Assembly (NCBI GenBank): GCA_001873515.1
Contig: MNZH01000063.1
Coordinates: 1 to 9,666 of the forward strand
From: Parcubacteria group bacterium CG2_30_45_37
GTDB lineage: Bacteria; Patescibacteriota; Patescibacteriia; Patescibacteriales; GWC2-42-12
Direction of reading: 5' to 3'
DNA length: 9,666 nt
The position numbers were made by a program, and so were the translations under genes. The notes under the pieces were generated by a model that worked only from the letters and a program-made list of their open reading frames with translations, was not told where the DNA came from and ran no database searches. Of this stretch, positions 1-5,852 are shown piece by piece. Position 1 is the stretch's first letter; each line of letters starts with the position of its first letter.

Positions 1-252
1 AGATACCCGTTATTAAGCCGACAAGCGGACAAATTAACCGCTTACGCCAAAAAACGGGGAATAATTTTAGGCGATTGGTACAATTCGGTAATCGCTCCCA
101 AAGATGTTAGCCTTAAAGAAACCGGCTACCGGGCGGGGGAGTGCCCGACGGCCGAAAGTTTAGCCGCCCAATCAGTCAACCTGCCGACCGACCGGCGGAT
201 TACGGAAAAACAGGCGTTAAGAATTGTAAAAATAATAAATTCGTTTAAATAA
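1..252 (+). CDS. DegT/DnrJ/EryC1/StrS-type PLP aminotransferase, C-terminal fragment (5' end outside window)
   Basis: An open frame runs from base 1 to a TAA at 250–252 and gives 83 residues with no start, so the gene is cut by the window edge. Visible features are a GDWY segment, then GYRAGECPTAESLAAQSVNL followed by PT, and a final helix. A 'C-P-x-A-E … NLPT' ending is the usual C-terminal signature of the DegT/DnrJ/EryC1/StrS sugar aminotransferase family, which binds pyridoxal phosphate. The catalytic lysine lies upstream of the window and cannot be checked. It is followed after 32 nt by a FemAB-family gene; in Patescibacteria such pairs are common, and I infer a role in envelope sugar or peptidoglycan-precursor metabolism. 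The substrate cannot be told from this fragment. Confidence 0.75.
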   Translation, partial: RYPLLSRQADKLTAYAKKRGIILGDWYNSVIAPKDVSLKETGYRAGECPTAESLAAQSVNLPTDRRITEKQALRIVKIINSFK

Positions 253-284
253 GCCCTGGTTTGTCATTGACAACACTTTCCAGT

Positions 285-1310
285 ATGTCTATCACCATAA
301 AACTAATTGAATCGCCCGACGAGTGGCAGGAGGCGGAAGCCAAGCTCGCGCCCCATACTTTTTTACAATCCTGGGAATGGAGCTTGGCGCAACAGGCTTT
401 GGGGCAAAAAATTTTCCGCTTAGGCATAGTTAAAGACGACCGGCTAATCGGCCTGGCTTTTATTTATCTCATTAAAGCCAGGCGCGGCTCATTTCTGTTC
501 TGCCCGCACGGCCCGCTGATTAATTGGGAAGAGGCCGAAGAGATTATGCCGATATTGTTAAAATACCTAATCGCTTTGGGCCGCCAGGAAAGAGCCGATT
601 TTATCCGTTTTAGCCCGTTGGCGCCGAACCGGCCGGCAATGAAAAATATTTTCGCCTCTCTGGGCTTTCGGCCGGCGCCGGTTCACCTGATGCACCCGGA
701 ACTGGCTTGGCTACTGGATTTAAGACCGACGCCGGAAGAACTTCTAAGCGGTTTGGAGAAGCGCACCCGCTATTCCATCCGCAAGGCGCAAAAAGACGGC
801 GTGACAATAAGAACCGGCAACGCCGCGGCCGCTTTGGCTGAATTTTATAAGCTTTACAAAGAAACCGCCGAACGGCAAAAATTTGTGCCGTTTACCAAAG
901 ACTATCTGAAAAAAGAGCTGGCGGCTTTTGTCAAAAACGACAAAATAATGCTATACTTTGCTTATTATCAGGCCGAACCGATTGCCACGGCCATGATTAT
1001 TTTTTCCCACGATTCCGCTTTTTACCACCACGGCGCTTCTTCCAGAAAATTTACCAAAGTCGCGGCCTCGGAGTTGATTCAATGGACGGCCATCGGCCAG
1101 GCGAAAAGCCGGGGACTGAAGTTTTACAATTTCTGGGGCATCGCGCCCGAGACCGCGCCGAATCACCCCTGGACCGGTTTGACCAGATTTAAAAAAGGCT
1201 TCGGCGGTTTTAGCGAAGAGTACCTGCACGCCCAAGATTATGCCTTAACTAAAAAATACTGGCTGAATTATTTAATAGAAAAACTAAGAAAAATTAAAAG
1301 AAGGTATTAA
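285..1310 (+). CDS. FemAB-family peptidoglycan interpeptide-bridge aminoacyltransferase (FemX-like)
   Basis: This encodes 341 residues from the ATG at 285. A TTG at 261 would add eight residues, but neither site has a clear Shine-Dalgarno, so ATG is preferred. The family has two GNAT-like folds and transfers amino acids from aminoacyl-tRNA to the lysine/DAP side chain of lipid II or nascent peptidoglycan. Features seen (numbering from 285): an N-terminal FLQSWEW segment near residue 26, the basic helix KRTRYSIRKAQKDG near 169 that is typical of the family, and a C-terminal YNFWGIAP … HPWTGLTRFKKGFGG block near 291–320. There is no signal peptide or membrane span, so it should act at the inner face of the membrane. 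It lies 32 nt after the aminotransferase and 7 nt before the FtsQ-like gene, consistent with a wall-synthesis/division operon. The amino acid added is unknown. Confidence 0.85.
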   Translation: MSITIKLIESPDEWQEAEAKLAPHTFLQSWEWSLAQQALGQKIFRLGIVKDDRLIGLAFIYLIKARRGSFLFCPHGPLINWEEAEEIMPILLKYLIALGRQERADFIRFSPLAPNRPAMKNIFASLGFRPAPVHLMHPELAWLLDLRPTPEELLSGLEKRTRYSIRKAQKDGVTIRTGNAAAALAEFYKLYKETAERQKFVPFTKDYLKKELAAFVKNDKIMLYFAYYQAEPIATAMIIFSHDSAFYHHGASSRKFTKVAASELIQWTAIGQAKSRGLKFYNFWGIAPETAPNHPWTGLTRFKKGFGGFSEEYLHAQDYALTKKYWLNYLIEKLRKIKRRY

Positions 1311-1317
1311 TAATTCT

Positions 1318-2187
1318 ATGCTACCCGGGAGGAATAATTTTAATAAAATCAGGCGCTTAGGCAAAAAACATTATGTCTATTCAGCTAAAACTTACCACAA
1401 TCCCTTCTTCCGCCGTCAAACAACCCGCCTGATAAATCCCGGCGGCTGGCCCGGCAAAAAAAAGCTGATAATTACCAGCTTAATCACTAGCGGCTTGATT
1501 ATCGTCTGGTTGGTGTTTTTTTCCAATTTGTTTAAAATCTATGACATCAAAGTAAGCGGCGTTGACGATAATCTGGCCAAAGAAGTGGCGGCGCTGGCGC
1601 GGGGGATCGCCGGAAACGGCCTTTTAAATAAAAATAATTTACTCCTGTTTGATAAAGACGAACTGGTTAAAAGTTTAAATGAAAAATATTATTTGGACAG
1701 CCTGACCGTTAAAAGAAAATTATTCCATACCTTAGCCATAAATCTTCACGAAAAAAGGCAAGTCGCGGTCTGGCTGGAAGCGGGCAAATATTATTATCTT
1801 GATGATGTGGGTAAAATTATCAACCAGGTTGACCCTTTAAATATCAACCGCCAGAGCCTGCCGTTAATTGAAAATTTAACCTCGCTTAATCTGAAAGAGC
1901 GCCAGACCAACATCAGCCAGGCCGCCCTGGATTATGTTATCGAGCTGTTTGGGGAATTTAAAGAGCAAAAACATGGTCTGGAAATTGAGAAATTCATTAT
2001 CGACAACAACGTCAACACCGTAAAAATGGCGGTTTTAGGCGGACCGAAAATATTTTTTAACATCACGGCGGCCATCAGCCAGCAGGCGGCCGAGCTTGAT
2101 TTAGTCATTAAAGAAAAACTTAAAGATAATTTTAAAACCAGAGAATATATTGATTTGCGGTTCGGCAATAATATTTACATAAAATAA
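1318..2187 (+). CDS. ftsQ: FtsQ/DivIB-like cell-division protein (POTRA domain)
   Basis: This 289-residue protein has the FtsQ/DivIB layout. A strongly basic cytoplasmic N-terminus (about 1–48) leads to one hydrophobic span (about 49–69, LIITSLITSGLIIVWLVFF). Next comes an extracytoplasmic POTRA-like segment beginning FKIYDIKVSGV and including KSLNEKYYLDSLTVKRKLFHTLAINLHEKRQVAVW, and then a beta-rich region. FtsQ links the early divisome to FtsB/FtsL and septal peptidoglycan synthesis. The long basic tail before the span is longer than in many FtsQ proteins. The ATG lies 7 nt after the preceding stop, and an AGAAGG sequence at 1299–1304 sits 13 nt upstream, rather far for an efficient ribosome site. 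Identity rests on topology and the POTRA-like pattern, because FtsQ sequences are poorly conserved. Confidence 0.75.
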   Translation: MLPGRNNFNKIRRLGKKHYVYSAKTYHNPFFRRQTTRLINPGGWPGKKKLIITSLITSGLIIVWLVFFSNLFKIYDIKVSGVDDNLAKEVAALARGIAGNGLLNKNNLLLFDKDELVKSLNEKYYLDSLTVKRKLFHTLAINLHEKRQVAVWLEAGKYYYLDDVGKIINQVDPLNINRQSLPLIENLTSLNLKERQTNISQAALDYVIELFGEFKEQKHGLEIEKFIIDNNVNTVKMAVLGGPKIFFNITAAISQQAAELDLVIKEKLKDNFKTREYIDLRFGNNIYIK

Positions 2188-2192
2188 TATTT

Positions 2193-2333
2193 ATGGAAAG
2201 AATTTTTAAAACCCTGTTCGTTTTGGGAATAATCGTCTTTATTATGGTAATTATTTTATTATTCCTGTTGCTTCTAAAGGTAATCTTATTATTCACGCCG
2301 CAAATTAATTTGCTCGGCATGGTAATAAGTTAG
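2193..2333 (+). CDS. 46-residue single-span membrane protein, unknown function
   Basis: ATG at 2193 to TAG at 2331–2333 encodes MERIFKTLFV, then an almost unbroken hydrophobic stretch (about residues 8–34), then a short polar tail ending GMVIS. The start is 5 nt after the ftsQ-like stop, on the same strand, so translation could be coupled. The N-terminal E, R and K residues followed by one long span suggest a small inner-membrane protein, possibly a tail-anchored or divisome accessory peptide. I do not recognise a family. It could be a chance hydrophobic frame, but the tight spacing and the clean end before the AT-rich intergenic region favour a real gene. Confidence 0.5.
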   Translation: MERIFKTLFVLGIIVFIMVIILLFLLLLKVILLFTPQINLLGMVIS

Positions 2334-2352
2334 TTAGTTGAGAAAGCCAATA

Positions 2353-2381
2353 TTTGCATATTATTTTAAATATGGTATAAT
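2353..2381 (+). promoter_or_regulatory. Candidate sigma-70-type promoter of the xer gene
   Basis: A perfect TATAAT at 2376–2381 is preceded by TTTGCA at 2353–2358 with a 17-bp spacer (4 of 6 matches to TTGACA). Transcription would start near 2388 and leave a leader of roughly 75 nt before the xer ATG at 2464. In AT-rich DNA a TATAAT can occur by chance, but the position in a 130-bp gap after a complete operon is right. Confidence 0.5.
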
Positions 2382-2409
2382 ACGTTTATTAATCTATATT
2401 ATGCGAAGT
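2382..2409 (+). other. Candidate dif-like Xer recombination site
   Basis: The 28-bp stretch divides into 11 + 6 + 11: left arm ACGTTTATTAA, centre TCTATA, right arm TTATGCGAAGT. The right arm, read in reverse complement (ACTTCGCATAA), is very like known dif half-sites such as the GCATAA/TTATG arms of the Escherichia coli and Haemophilus sites. The left arm is degenerate, matching the reverse complement of the right arm at 6 of 11 positions. It lies 54 bp upstream of a tyrosine recombinase gene, the arrangement seen for xerS/difSL in streptococci. The match was made from memory and not by a profile search. Confidence 0.4.
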
Positions 2410-2463
2410 GATATTACCTTCAATTATTTAATATACTGCTCCACTCTCTTATATTAAGAAGTT

Positions 2464-3426
2464 ATGGCTAACAATAAATCGATAATAAAATATTTAAACG
2501 ATTTTCTCGATTATTCAGAAATTGAGAAGGGTTTATCAAACAAAACTCAAGAAAATTACAAAAGATTTTTAAACAAATTTTTTAATTGGCTTAAATCTAA
2601 TAGCCTGGAAGAACTTAAGCCCCAAAAGCTTACTACTGACCATATTTGGCAATACCGGGTTTACTTATCGCGGCATGCGAATCCTAAAACCAAAAAATTA
2701 CTAAAAAAAACTACGCAAAATTATTATTTAATAGCTTTACGCAGTTTACTGGAATTCTTTATAGAAAAAAAAATAGCTTCTCTATCCCCTACCCAGATCA
2801 AACTGGCTAAAGATAAAGCAGACAAAGAAATAAAATTTTTAAACCTTGAACAAATGGAAAGATTGCTGCTGACGCCGGACACGGAAAAAATTATCGGCCT
2901 GCGCGACCGGGCTATTTTGGAATGCCTCTTTTCCACGGGTTTGCGCGTAGCCGAGCTGGTTAGCTTAAATCGCGAGCAAATTAAGATAAAAGATATTGTA
3001 AAAAGTCTGGAAATTTCCGTGGTTGGTAAAGGCGAAAAAATAAGAACCATATATTTTTCAGAAAGGGCCACCTCGTGGTTAAAAAAATACTTAGATAAAC
3101 GAGCCGATTTTGACGAAGCGTTATTTATAAACTATAAGCGAGGCGCGGCCGGTAAAGACGCTTCGAGGCGCTTAACAACCAAAAGCATTGAAGATATTGT
3201 AAAAAAATACATAAAAATAGCGGGGTTGCCGGTAATGGCGACTCCGCATACCATAAGACATTCCTATGCCACTGATTTATTAACTCAAGGCGTTGATTTA
3301 AGAATGGTTCAAGAATTTTTAGGCCATAAAAATATTATAACCACGCAGATATATACTCATGTTACCAACCAGCAGCTAAAAAACATACACGCGAAATTTC
3401 ACGGCGGTAACAAATTAAAAAATTAA
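2464..3426 (+). CDS. xer: XerC/XerD-type site-specific tyrosine recombinase
   Basis: This 320-residue protein is about the normal XerC/XerD length. The N-terminal SAM-like DNA-binding domain (about 5–105) begins with a helix-rich core including YSEIEKGLSNKTQENYKRFL. The catalytic domain follows (about 125–310). All six expected active-site residues are visible: R161 in STGLRVAEL, K189 in VVGKGEKIR, H262 and R265 in PHTIRHSYATDLL, H288 in EFLGHKN, and nucleophile Y297 in QIYTHV. The enzyme should therefore be active, cutting and rejoining DNA through a 3'-phosphotyrosine. The likely role is chromosome-dimer resolution at a dif site; mobile-element integration is the alternative. Its own promoter lies upstream, a dif-like sequence sits in its leader, and an unknown ORF starts 4 nt downstream. 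The gene is visibly more AT-rich than the operons on either side. Confidence 0.92.
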   Translation: MANNKSIIKYLNDFLDYSEIEKGLSNKTQENYKRFLNKFFNWLKSNSLEELKPQKLTTDHIWQYRVYLSRHANPKTKKLLKKTTQNYYLIALRSLLEFFIEKKIASLSPTQIKLAKDKADKEIKFLNLEQMERLLLTPDTEKIIGLRDRAILECLFSTGLRVAELVSLNREQIKIKDIVKSLEISVVGKGEKIRTIYFSERATSWLKKYLDKRADFDEALFINYKRGAAGKDASRRLTTKSIEDIVKKYIKIAGLPVMATPHTIRHSYATDLLTQGVDLRMVQEFLGHKNIITTQIYTHVTNQQLKNIHAKFHGGNKLKN

Positions 3427-3430
3427 TATC

Positions 3431-3784
3431 ATGATTAAGCGCGCGACAACCGATCTAAATGAATTAATTTATATTTTTTATTCCGGTTATTCCGGCAGTA
3501 TTGAATATGACAAATTAAATAATCTGATTTTAGCTTTAGACGAAAAAGCTATAAATTTAACAAAAATGCCAGAGCCAACTGCCTCTAAATATAACGAATA
3601 TTTAGATAAAATTTATAGTAAAGAAATTAAAACAATTGATTTAAGCGGCGGACGCCAAGATAATGGCCATTTTGCTTTGAAATTAATCGCTTCTGATTAT
3701 TTAAAATCATTAAATAAACTCGCAAAGTGTTGTAATTCAATAATATCAATTCTCTGTTCTCCTTGTTCAACTTTTGAAATATAA
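3431..3784 (+). CDS. Unrecognised protein, possibly a truncated or chimeric ORF
   Basis: This 117-residue frame starts with ATG 4 nt after the xer stop, so it is probably cotranscribed with xer. The sequence is soluble-looking: an N-terminal helical part (TTDLNELIYIFYSGYSGS, LNNLILALDEKAINL), a middle with KEIKTIDLSGGRQDNGHFAL, and a helix ending about residue 95. The last 29 residues (3697–3784, including CCNSIISILCSPC) are antisense to the end of the XRE gene and look like noise compared with what comes before. I read this as a real gene, or remnant, whose 3' end has been replaced or lost where the XRE gene now ends. I do not recognise the family. It may be a piece of a longer enzyme. Confidence is moderate for coding in the first 95 residues and low for the tail. 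Confidence 0.45.
   Translation: MIKRATTDLNELIYIFYSGYSGSIEYDKLNNLILALDEKAINLTKMPEPTASKYNEYLDKIYSKEIKTIDLSGGRQDNGHFALKLIASDYLKSLNKLAKCCNSIISILCSPCSTFEI
3697..3717. repeat. Perfect AT-only inverted repeat at the convergent gene ends
   Basis: TTATTTAA (3697–3704), the 5-nt loop AATCA, and TTAAATAA (3710–3717) form an 8-bp perfect inverted repeat. Its left arm starts exactly on the stop codon of the XRE gene. With only A–T pairs it would be a weak hairpin, so a terminator role is doubtful. It might mark the junction where the two convergent genes were joined. Confidence 0.4.
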
Positions 3785-3903
3785 GACTGTGGCTTTTTAA
3801 TTTTTTCGGCCGCTATCTCTTGAGTCAAGCCAGATTCTATCCTGGCTTTTTTTAATTTTTCAGCAATCTGCCTATATTCCTTTAAATATATTGCTTTAGT
3901 CAT
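3697..3903 (-). CDS. XRE/Cro-family helix-turn-helix transcriptional regulator, short
   Basis: This 68-residue protein has a complete XRE fold of about residues 10–65. KLKKARIESGLTQEIAAEKI gives helices 1–2, and KPQSYISKVEQGEQRIDIIEL gives the recognition helix and the helix after it. SYISKVEQGERRID-like patterns are the family hallmark. There is little beyond the DNA-binding domain, which suggests a dimeric Cro-like repressor that regulates itself; no effector domain is present. The gene converges on, and overlaps by 88 bp, the ORF at 3431–3784. Two adjacent 15-bp repeats lie 29–58 bp before its start codon and are candidate binding sites. It is in the AT-rich island with the recombinase. 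Possible contexts are a plasmid or phage remnant, a restriction–modification controller, or an antitoxin-like gene. None of these can be chosen from the sequence. Confidence 0.88.
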   Translation of the reverse strand: MTKAIYLKEYRQIAEKLKKARIESGLTQEIAAEKIKKPQSYISKVEQGEQRIDIIELQHFASLFNDFK

Positions 3904-3931
3904 ATTAATTTAATGAACCCTAATATGATAT

Positions 3932-3961
3932 ATTCAAATTAAGAATATTCAAAATTAGAAT
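3932..3961. promoter_or_regulatory. Two tandem 15-bp repeats, candidate XRE operator
   Basis: ATTCAAATTAAGAAT (3932–3946) is followed immediately by ATTCAAAATTAGAAT (3947–3961). Each begins with ATTC and ends with GAAT, so each is an imperfect palindrome. The junction of the two creates a perfect GAATATTC. They lie between a TTGACA (− strand, 3976–3971) and the XRE ATG at 3903, where a self-acting repressor would block its own promoter. Binding is inferred. Confidence 0.5.
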
Positions 3962-3976
3962 AGTTATAAATGTCAA
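3947..3976 (-). promoter_or_regulatory. Candidate promoter of the XRE gene
   Basis: On the − strand a perfect TTGACA (3976–3971) is followed after 18 bp by TTGAAT (3952–3947), a 4-of-6 match to TATAAT. The −10 falls inside the tandem repeats described for 3932–3961. Transcription would begin about 35–40 nt before the ATG at 3903. The −35 is strong and the −10 weak, as expected for a promoter controlled by a nearby DNA-binding protein. Confidence 0.4.
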
Positions 3977-4079
3977 GGGGTGATGTCTGCAGTTGATGAA
4001 TTGGCATAAAAAAAGAAAGGTTTGCTTTTGGCTGGCAAGGCGGAAAGTTTGGATTTTTAGCTGAATTTGAGTGGGCGCT

Positions 4080-4098
4080 TGCTTGCCGAAGGCAGGCG
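4080..4098 (-). terminator. Hairpin just downstream of tRNA-Gln
   Basis: GCTTGCC (4081–4087), loop GAA and GGCAGGC (4091–4097) pair with one G·T wobble, and 4080/4098 add another wobble pair. It lies about 10 nt after the tRNA 3' CCA. No U-run follows directly on the − strand; a T-rich stretch appears only about 65 nt later. It could be a processing or termination structure. In the + direction a GTTTTC follows the stem. Confidence 0.3.
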
Positions 4099-4107
4099 TT
4101 TTCAAAC

Positions 4108-4181
4108 TGGCTCCGAGGCTTGGATTCGAACCAAGATACTCGCCTCCAGAGGGCGATGTCTTACCATTGGACGACCTCGGA
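4108..4181 (-). tRNA. tRNA-Gln, anticodon CTG, with encoded CCA
   Basis: The reverse complement folds into a full cloverleaf. The acceptor is TCCGAGG/CCTCGGA (7 perfect pairs), with T8. The D stem is GTC/GAC with GG in its loop, and the anticodon stem TCGCC/GGCGA encloses the loop CTCTGGA. The variable loop is GTAT, and the T stem CTTGG/CCAAG has the loop TTCGAAT. Positions 34–36 are CTG, reading CAG codons (glutamine). The discriminator is G, followed by an encoded CCA at 4110–4108. The 5' end is only 8 nt after the dnaX stop codon, with no room for a separate promoter outside dnaX, so it is probably cut from the dnaX transcript or driven by a promoter inside dnaX. Confidence 0.95.
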
Positions 4182-4189
4182 ATATTATT

Positions 4190-5755
4190 TTAACTCACCA
4201 CCTTCCCGCCGAACGTCTTTAGCAGATTATCAATCATTTTGCTCTGCTCGCCCGGCTCGGCCGGCGATTTTTTTAAATCCAGGGGTTCGTCCGACACCAA
4301 TTTATTGGCCGCCACTTCCAAATTTTCATCCACCACGGCTTGAATCTCAATGGCCGCGCCGTAAACCTCGCGCATGACTTTTTCCACGATATTTTTTATG
4401 GCCGTCTCGCTGACGCGGTCTTTATGAAATTTATATTTAAAAGCCAGGCAAAGTTGGTTGCCCACCAGTTCGCGCGGCTGGCAGACGCGCAAAATGAAAG
4501 ACAAGGAATGATTATACTGCTTGACTTTGGCTAAAACTTCGTTCCATTTTTCCGCAATCTGGCCAGCGGTCAGATTAACCGCCTCGCCAACCGCCTTAAG
4601 CGGCGCCGGATTGCTCCGATAAGCCGCGAACCTCGGGCCGGCCGGACTTTTGACTAAAGCCGGCGCGGTGCAAATTTCGGCGATGGCCACTTCTAAAGAC
4701 AATTGCTGGATAAAGTCGGTTTTGAGCTCTAAGCTCACTTTGATAAACTTCTCCATTAATTTAAGAACCTGCTCCGCGCTTAAATCGGCCGCCAGCTGGT
4801 TTATTTTTAATTCAATGGTCTCACCCATTTCCAAAGCCAATTTTTCCACCAAGGCCGGGCTGATTTTCATGAGCAGCAATTTCCTTAAAATTTCAATCGT
4901 GTCCTTAACGAAGATTTTTAAATCAACGCCTTCGTCCATTAGCTGGTTGACTAATCTGATGCCGCCGGCCGCGTCTTTTTTGATTAAAAAACCGATCAGG
5001 GCCAGACTCTCATTGATGGCCGAGCGCGGGATTACCAAGTCGGCTTCTTCCGGCGTGATTTCCGCGCCGCCGATGGCGATAATCTGCCCCAAGAGGCTCT
5101 CGGCGTCGCGCATATGGCCGTCGGCCTGGCGGGCGATGGCCTCTAAAATTTCTTTGCTGACTTTAACTTTTTCCGCCTGAACGATGTAGCTTAATTTTTT
5201 GACCACGTTTTTGACGCTGATGCGCTTAAAATCAAAACGCTGGCAGCGCGAAATGATGGTGGCCGGCACTTTATGGACTTCGGTGGTGCATAAAATGAAA
5301 ATCACTCTTTGGGGCGGCTCTTCAATTAATTTGAGTAGCGCGTTAAAAGCCGAAATGGACAGCATGTGCACTTCGTCAATGATAAAAACTTTATAAGGTA
5401 GGCGGGCCGGCGCCACCAGGGCGTTGGCGATGATGTTGTCGCGCACGTTATCCACGCCGGTATTGGAAGCGGCGTCAATTTCAATGATATCCAAAGCGCG
5501 GCCCCCGGTGATTTCCCGGCAACTGGGACAATTATTGCATGGGTCGGCCGAATTGCTTTTCCGTTTGGCGCAGTTGACGGCTTTGGCCAGGACCCGGGCC
5601 AGAGTGGTTTTTCCCACCGCGCGCGGACCGCAAAAAAGATAAGCATGGGCGATTTTGCCGGACTTAATCTCCTGCTCCAAAGTTATTTTTATGTGATTTT
5701 GCCCCACCACTTCGGTAAAATTCTGCGGGCGGTATTTTCGATATAAAGTTGCCAT
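4190..5755 (-). CDS. dnaX: DNA polymerase III subunit gamma/tau (clamp-loader ATPase)
   Basis: This 521-residue protein starts with the family-typical MATLYRKYRPQNFTEVVGQN. Its AAA+ core carries Walker A GPRAVGKT (43–50; Ala replaces the more usual Gly at the fourth position, P-loop intact). It also has a zinc-binding set C62, C73, C76, C79, Walker B VFIIDEVH (123–130), and the SRC sensor S169-R170-C171. Domain III follows to about residue 360. A C-terminal part contains IAEKWNEVLAKVKQYNHSLSFIL and LCLAFKYKFHKDRV, resembling the tau-type C-terminal domain found in many bacteria. The protein loads the beta sliding clamp and joins the polymerase cores in the replisome. It is downstream of a conserved unknown gene and directly upstream of tRNA-Gln. 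No Shine-Dalgarno precedes the ATG. Confidence 0.97.
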   Translation of the reverse strand: MATLYRKYRPQNFTEVVGQNHIKITLEQEIKSGKIAHAYLFCGPRAVGKTTLARVLAKAVNCAKRKSNSADPCNNCPSCREITGGRALDIIEIDAASNTGVDNVRDNIIANALVAPARLPYKVFIIDEVHMLSISAFNALLKLIEEPPQRVIFILCTTEVHKVPATIISRCQRFDFKRISVKNVVKKLSYIVQAEKVKVSKEILEAIARQADGHMRDAESLLGQIIAIGGAEITPEEADLVIPRSAINESLALIGFLIKKDAAGGIRLVNQLMDEGVDLKIFVKDTIEILRKLLLMKISPALVEKLALEMGETIELKINQLAADLSAEQVLKLMEKFIKVSLELKTDFIQQLSLEVAIAEICTAPALVKSPAGPRFAAYRSNPAPLKAVGEAVNLTAGQIAEKWNEVLAKVKQYNHSLSFILRVCQPRELVGNQLCLAFKYKFHKDRVSETAIKNIVEKVMREVYGAAIEIQAVVDENLEVAANKLVSDEPLDLKKSPAEPGEQSKMIDNLLKTFGGKVVS

Positions 5756-5781
5756 AATATTTTAAAAATAAAGCAAATAAG

Positions 5782-5787
5782 ATTATA
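5782..5787 (-). promoter_or_regulatory. Candidate −10 box for dnaX
   Basis: A perfect TATAAT on the − strand lies 27 nt upstream of the dnaX ATG and would give a leader of about 20 nt. No good −35 is found at 16–18 bp, so the call rests on the −10 hexamer and its position. Confidence 0.35.
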
Positions 5788-5813
5788 AAACGAAAAGATG
5801 ACCAAAAACCATC
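5787..5813 (-). terminator. Weak intrinsic terminator candidate after the 217-residue gene
   Basis: On the − strand GATGG, loop TTTTTGG and TCATC form a 5-bp stem (5813–5797, one G·T pair), followed by the T-rich stretch TTTTCGTTTT. It lies about 40 nt after the stop of the upstream gene and abuts the dnaX −10. The stem is short, so partial read-through into dnaX would be expected. Confidence 0.35.
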
Positions 5814-5852
5814 CCCTTTGTTTTCTTGTTTTTATGTTTTTTTATTTTTTTT

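Noticed and set aside
262..269. TGTCATTG as a degenerate third copy of the intergenic repeat
   Set aside because: Only 8 bases match, with no second flank or hairpin nearby.
267..295. TTGACA plus TATCAC (17-bp spacer) as a promoter before the FemAB gene
   Set aside because: Transcription would start after the ATG at 285, and no good internal start follows; the gene fits better in the upstream operon.
3920..4105. 61-residue − strand ORF between tRNA-Gln and the XRE gene
   Set aside because: It starts 3 nt after the tRNA 3' end, runs through the candidate terminator hairpin, XRE promoter and operator repeats, and has a biased, low-order composition.
4108..4135. tRNA-Gln 3' end as an attachment site for the xer gene
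   Set aside because: No direct repeat of the tRNA 3' end is visible on the far side of the island (2334–2463).
4255..4285. In-frame A AAA AAA slippery run in dnaX (TTA-AAA-AAA on the − strand) as a programmed frameshift site
   Set aside because: A −1 shift would stop after about 13 codons, very near the normal end (residue ~497 of 521), so it would not make a gamma-like short form.
4120..4377. 85-residue + strand ORF crossing the tRNA and the dnaX 3' end
   Set aside because: It is antisense to a perfect cloverleaf tRNA and to the conserved end of dnaX; the Pro/Arg-rich composition is a shadow effect.
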